Positions 1 through 5,210 of a DNA stretch of 5,210 nt are shown here, in pieces. Every line of letters starts with the position of its first letter. Position 1 is the first letter of the stretch. The stretch covers positions 1 to 5,210 of the forward strand of contig CALCIB010000175.1 in the NCBI GenBank assembly GCA_937907525.1. Direction: 5' to 3'. Origin of the DNA: an uncultured Planctomycetales bacterium (lineage in GTDB: Bacteria; Planctomycetota; Planctomycetia; Isosphaerales; Isosphaeraceae). A model generated the notes under the pieces. The model was not told the origin of the DNA. It ran no database searches and was given only the letters and a program-made list of their open reading frames with translations. The translations under genes and the position numbers were made by a program.

Positions 1-32
1 CGGGTTAATCAAATCCCGTGCCGAACGGTATT

Positions 33-48
33 GGGGGGGGGGGGGGGG
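33..48. repeat. G16 homopolymer
   Basis: Sixteen consecutive G on the plus strand (C16 on the minus strand) lie 6 bases from the terminator-like hairpin, outside any supported gene. Such runs slip during replication and are error-prone in sequencing and assembly, so the exact length is uncertain. Confidence 0.9.
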
Positions 49-54
49 AGGCAA

Positions 55-98
55 GCGAAAGGCCGCGTCCTGGGGGATTCCCCGGCGCGGCCTTTCGC
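55..98 (-). terminator. Probable (bidirectional) terminator hairpin after the DUF3467 gene
   Basis: A perfect 13-bp inverted repeat (GCGAAAGGCCGCG at 55-67, CGCGGCCTTTCGC at 86-98) encloses 18 bases with a nested GGGG/CCCC stem (73-76 with 80-83, loop ATT). The AAAGGCC...GGCCTTT layout places a short U-run at the base of the 3' arm on either strand, as in bidirectional terminators. The U-run is only three long. No gene from the left is visible, so whether it also serves a convergent gene is unknown. Confidence 0.6.
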
Positions 99-112
99 GG
101 CGGCTTCGGCGC

Positions 113-134
113 GCGGGGCCGTTCCCGGCCCCGC
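113..134 (-). terminator. GC-rich hairpin directly after the DUF3467 stop
   Basis: A perfect 8-bp inverted repeat (GCGGGGCC at 113-120, GGCCCCGC at 127-134) with a 6-nt loop begins 4 bases after the stop codon. There is no U-tract. It may protect the 3' end or assist the larger hairpin that follows. Confidence 0.4.
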
Positions 135-138
135 TCGC

Positions 139-495
139 TCACTCGACGACGCCCTTGGGGCCCGTCTGGGCCTGCTGGGGGGCGTGGGCGCGACGGCGGA
201 CGTCCAGCTCGATCGAGCCGAAGGTCCCCTCGTGACGCTGGATCGTCATCCCGAGCGCGGTCAGCAGCCGCTTGGCGGTGTAGAAGTTCATGACGATCCG
301 CTGGTTCGCCTTGACGTCCTGGCGGCCCTGGGCGAACGGCTGCGGGTTGAGGCCGAAGTCGAGGATCACCTCCTCGGGCGTCGCCGTCACGCGGCAGAAG
401 TTCGAGTACGACGGGACCGTCCCCGAATCATCGACGACCACCTCGGTGGTGACCTGGGGCTGCTGCTGCGGCGTGGGGTTCTCGGGCTCGCTCAT
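139..495 (-). CDS. DUF3467 domain-containing protein
   Basis: This small acidic-to-neutral protein of 118 residues has no signal peptide or membrane segment and is probably cytoplasmic. The central part fits DUF3467: YSNFCRV (30-36), EEVILDFG (41-48), then NQRIVMNFYTAKRLLTALG (64-82) and a closing FGSIELD (92-98). In family members I recall, the same order appears as a YSN motif, an F-x-LDF strand, a 'RIV/ILTP..AKRLL..L' segment and a final short Y/F-G motif. The ends are low-complexity: Pro/Gln-rich at 5-14 and Arg/Gln/Pro-rich after 100, as expected for flexible tails. The family has no established function that I know; the regular strand-helix-strand look suggests a compact small fold. It is the last gene in the same-strand series after waaA, with a 134-base gap and its own good ribosome binding site, and strong hairpins follow its stop. 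The family assignment is from recalled motifs. Confidence 0.85.
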   Translation of the reverse strand: MSEPENPTPQQQPQVTTEVVVDDSGTVPSYSNFCRVTATPEEVILDFGLNPQPFAQGRQDVKANQRIVMNFYTAKRLLTALGMTIQRHEGTFGSIELDVRRRAHAPQQAQTGPKGVVE

Positions 496-500
496 GCCAA

Positions 501-504
501 CTCC
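501..504 (-). promoter_or_regulatory. Shine-Dalgarno site of the DUF3467 gene
   Basis: GGAG on the minus strand lies 5 nt before the ATG at 495, an ideal spacing. It fixes the start and argues that this small ORF is a real gene. Confidence 0.7.
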
Positions 505-521
505 ATCCTAAAACCAGAAGG

Positions 522-571
522 CCGCCGTGGGGGGCCAGGGACCGAGTCCGGGCGGGGGAAGACCACGGCGG
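522..571 (-). promoter_or_regulatory. Inverted repeat in the leader of the DUF3467 gene
   Basis: A perfect 9-bp inverted repeat (CCGCCGTGG at 522-530, CCACGGCGG at 563-571) encloses 32 bases. These hold a nested 4-bp hairpin (GGAC at 539-542, GTCC at 546-549). A competing 6-bp pairing (AGGGAC 537-542 with GTCCCT 571-576) cannot form together with the 9-bp stem. On the minus strand the stem is followed by CCTTCTGGTTTT and then the ribosome binding site. It could be a leaky terminator between waaA and the DUF3467 gene, an attenuator-like leader, or an operator. Confidence 0.35.
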
Positions 572-594
572 TCCCTCCGCGCCGGAGCCGCGAT

Positions 595-621
595 GTCATA
601 CGCAGACTATCGCGAAAGCAA
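595..621 (-). promoter_or_regulatory. Weak sigma70-like promoter candidate for the DUF3467 gene
   Basis: In the only AT-richer patch of the 134-base gap, the minus strand shows TTGCTT (621-616) and TATGAC (600-595) separated by 15 nt. Shifting the -35 box by two bases gives 17 nt but a poorer hexamer. It would start transcription about 90 bases before the DUF3467 start. Planctomycete promoter consensus is poorly known to me, so this is speculative. Confidence 0.2.
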
Positions 622-647
622 AAAAACGTTCAAGCCGACTTTGCGGC
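620..647 (-). terminator. Weak candidate terminator at the waaA stop
   Basis: On the minus strand a short hairpin (GCCG at 647-644, CGGC at 637-634, 6-nt loop) overlaps the end of waaA. It is followed after 7 bases by a run of seven T (626-620). The stem is only 4 bp and the T-run is displaced, so termination would be weak at best. The T-run is notable mainly because the surroundings are so GC-rich. Confidence 0.22.
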
Positions 648-1937
648 GCGCGACGATTCCACCAGGCGGTCGAGCTCCTGGAGGGTCCGCCCCGAGGCGC
701 CGTGCTGGGCGAGCACGAACCGACGCCCGGCCTCGCCGCGGGCGGCGGCCTCCTCCGGGTCGTCGAGGTCCTCGCGGAGACGGGCCGCCAGGTCGCGGGG
801 GCAGGCCACCCGCCGCGCCGCGTTCCGCGCCAGAAGCTGCGCCACGGTCTCGCGGAAGTTGGCCGTGTGGGGCCCGAACAGGACCGAGGCGCCGTAGGCG
901 GCGGGCTCCATCATGTTCTGCCCCCCCCGGCCCGGCAGCAGGCTGCCGCCGACGAAGGCGACGTCGGCCAGGCCCCAGACCGCGCCGAGCTCGCCCAGGG
1001 TGTCGATCAGCACCACGGGGGCCGCGGCGCCGACGGTCGCCGGCGCCGGTCCCAGCGACCGGCGGACGACCGTCTCCCCCCGGGACTCCAACCACTCCGC
1101 GACGGCGTCGAACCGTTCCGAGTGGCGGGGGACCAGGACCAGCCGGAGCCGGGGATGGTCCTTCCGAGCCCCGCGGTAGGCTTCCAGCGCCGCGGCCTCC
1201 TCCCCCTCCATGGTGCTGCCGGCCACGAACACGAGGTCGGCGTCGGCGAGCCCCAGCTCGGCCCGAAGGCCGCGGGTGCGGGGGTTGTCGCGGTCGCTCT
1301 CCAGGCCGTCGTACTTCACCGAGCCGGTGACGCGGACCCGCTCCGCGGGGATGCCCAGGTCGACGAACCGGCGGGCGTAGTCCTCGTCCTGGGCGGCGAC
1401 CGCGTCGATCCGCCGCAGGGTCGGGCTCAGGGGCGCTCGAATCCGGCGGTAGCCGCGGTGGCTGCGCTCGCTGAGGCGGGCGTTGATGATGGCCACCTTG
1501 GCCCCGAACCGCTTGACCGATCGGATCAGGTTCGGCCAGACCTCCAGTTCGACCAGGGCCAGCACGGTCGGCCGGATCCGGGCGGTCGCGCGGCGGGTCG
1601 CCCAGGAGAAGTCGAACGGGGCGTAGAAGGTGACGTGGTCGGGGAAGGTCCGGCGGGCGACGGCCAGGCCGGTGGGGGTCGTGGTGGAGATCACCACGTC
1701 CCAGCCGGGGCGGCGGCGGGTCATCTCCCGGACCAGGGGCCGGAGCAGGAGCACCTCGCCGACGCTCACCGCGTGGAACCAGAGGCAGGGGCCCTCGCCG
1801 ATCCGGTGGGGGGCGTCTCCGGTGAACTTCTCCCAGAGCCCGTCCCGATATTTGCCCGACCGCGCCATCCGGTACGCCAGCGCCGGCGAGAGCAGGATCA
1901 GGGTCGCGACGTAGATCAGGTTCAGAACCAGCGGCAT
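630..1937 (-). CDS. waaA: 3-deoxy-D-manno-octulosonic acid (Kdo) transferase, GT30 family
   Basis: WaaA (KdtA) transfers Kdo from CMP-Kdo to lipid IVA at the cytoplasmic face of the inner membrane, starting the LPS inner core. The 435-residue length is normal for the family. Residues 2-22 form a hydrophobic N-terminal anchor. The N-terminal Rossmann-like half has HAVSVGEV (55-62; Glu61 corresponds to the catalytic base position of the family), LVELEVWPN (128-136) and INARLSERS (151-159). The C-terminal half has GSVKYD (205-210), AGSTMEGEE (239-247), VPRHSERF (269-276), DTLGEL (312-317), GGSLLPGRGGQNMMEPAAYG (330-349) and GPHTANF (355-361), which form the CMP-Kdo binding side. The usual His in AGSTHxGEE is Met242, and the usual His in GGHN is Gln340. 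I chose the ATG at 1937 because AAAGGA precedes it and the protein then begins directly with the membrane anchor. Whether it adds one or more Kdo residues cannot be read from sequence. It lies downstream of secA on the same strand, so co-transcription is possible. Confidence 0.95.
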   Translation of the reverse strand: MPLVLNLIYVATLILLSPALAYRMARSGKYRDGLWEKFTGDAPHRIGEGPCLWFHAVSVGEVLLLRPLVREMTRRRPGWDVVISTTTPTGLAVARRTFPDHVTFYAPFDFSWATRRATARIRPTVLALVELEVWPNLIRSVKRFGAKVAIINARLSERSHRGYRRIRAPLSPTLRRIDAVAAQDEDYARRFVDLGIPAERVRVTGSVKYDGLESDRDNPRTRGLRAELGLADADLVFVAGSTMEGEEAAALEAYRGARKDHPRLRLVLVPRHSERFDAVAEWLESRGETVVRRSLGPAPATVGAAAPVVLIDTLGELGAVWGLADVAFVGGSLLPGRGGQNMMEPAAYGASVLFGPHTANFRETVAQLLARNAARRVACPRDLAARLREDLDDPEEAAARGEAGRRFVLAQHGASGRTLQELDRLVESSRAAKSA

Positions 1938-1946
1938 TCCGGGGAG

Positions 1947-1952
1947 TCCTTT
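1947..1952 (-). promoter_or_regulatory. Shine-Dalgarno site deciding the Kdo transferase start
   Basis: On the minus strand AAAGGA lies 9 nt before the ATG at 1937. This supports that ATG over the TTG at 2003, which would add 22 residues (including RRASGRED and SIGKGLPG) not expected in the family. Confidence 0.6.
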
Positions 1953-1964
1953 CCCGATAGACGG

Positions 1965-1984
1965 CGGGTCGTCCTCCCGACCCG
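1965..1984 (-). other. Hairpin upstream of the Kdo transferase start
   Basis: A perfect 7-bp inverted repeat (CGGGTCG at 1965-1971, CGACCCG at 1978-1984) with a 6-nt loop lies 13 bases upstream of the likely Shine-Dalgarno site of the Kdo transferase gene. It has no U-tract, so it is not a convincing terminator. It could shape the 5' leader or be a by-product of high GC content. Confidence 0.3.
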
Positions 1985-2159
1985 ACGCCCGGCGTTTCAG
2001 CAATCGCCGTGCCCATCGCGGCCCCCGCCGCGTCGCGAGGGGGGAGGGGGACCGCCGCCCGCCGCCGCCCCCGCCGCGGGGATCGTCGTAAAGGCGTCCC
2101 CCGCTTCGCTCGGCGGCGATCGGCGGCGGTCGCCCGCGACGGACGCGAGGGGCCTCCGA

Positions 2160-5210
<3,051 letters not shown>

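Larger units (their letters stand above)
1938..2159. other. SecA-WaaA intergenic gap, C/G-rich, no gene seen
   Basis: This 222-base gap contains a polypurine stretch (GGGGGG-A-GGGGG at 2039-2050) followed by a GCC-rich tract (about 2052-2077). On the transcribed strand the latter gives many short G-runs. I find no clear intrinsic terminator after secA, no convincing -35/-10 pair, and no small ORF with a ribosome binding site. Reading frames on the plus strand here are featureless, Arg/Ala-rich by-products of GC content. Confidence 0.5.

Noticed and set aside
1..30. tRNA T-arm-like sequence (GGGTTAATCAAATCCC) at the left edge
   Set aside because: The loop is too long for a T-loop (10 bases between 4-bp arms), and no acceptor-stem 3' end follows. 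The rest would lie outside the window, so it cannot be supported.
31..897. Plus-strand open frame covering the DUF3467 gene and the end of waaA
   Set aside because: It is antisense to two supported genes, starts within the G-run, and has no recognisable motif.
527..1330. Plus-strand open frame antisense to waaA
   Set aside because: The product is almost wholly Arg/Pro/Gly, typical of antisense frames in GC-rich DNA, with no supporting start site.
1938..2003. Upstream TTG start for waaA adding 22 residues
   Set aside because: The added residues are charged and not expected in the family. The ATG at 1937 has an AAAGGA site 9 nt upstream and leads straight into the membrane anchor.

Overview
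The window is a short, strongly GC-rich bacterial chromosome segment with three genes, all read from the minus strand. In transcription order (right to left) they are secA (5' end outside the window), a Kdo transferase gene (waaA/kdtA) and a small DUF3467-family gene. The most likely source is a planctomycete, perhaps of the Isosphaeraceae group. This rests on the very high G/C content at third codon positions, an unusually long SecA, a planctomycete-style 'GGQNMMEPAAYG' motif in the Kdo transferase, and a DUF3467 protein. It is an inference from family knowledge, not from a phylogeny.

Layout. 1-138: non-coding DNA downstream of the DUF3467 gene, with a G16 homopolymer and two strong hairpins, one a likely terminator. 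139-495: DUF3467 protein. 496-629: intergenic, with a good Shine-Dalgarno site, a 9-bp inverted repeat and a weak promoter candidate. 630-1937: Kdo transferase, probably starting at the ATG at 1937 and not at the TTG further upstream. 1938-2159: 222-base gap of C/G-rich low-complexity DNA with a small hairpin and no gene. 2160-5210: SecA, missing about its first 170-180 residues beyond the right edge.

How they fit together. SecA is the ATPase motor of the Sec translocon and drives preproteins across the inner membrane. WaaA adds Kdo to lipid A on the cytoplasmic face of the same membrane. Both serve the build-up of a Gram-negative envelope. The role of the DUF3467 protein is unknown. Shared strand suggests possible co-transcription, but the gaps (222 and 134 bases) leave room for separate promoters.

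The most notable observation is inside SecA. The helical wing region is expanded by about 260 residues relative to E. coli SecA, and the expansion reads as five degenerate copies of one unit of about 63-74 residues. The single E. coli helical wing segment appears to match the same unit. I see no mobile element, CRISPR array, RNA gene or defence-type system.
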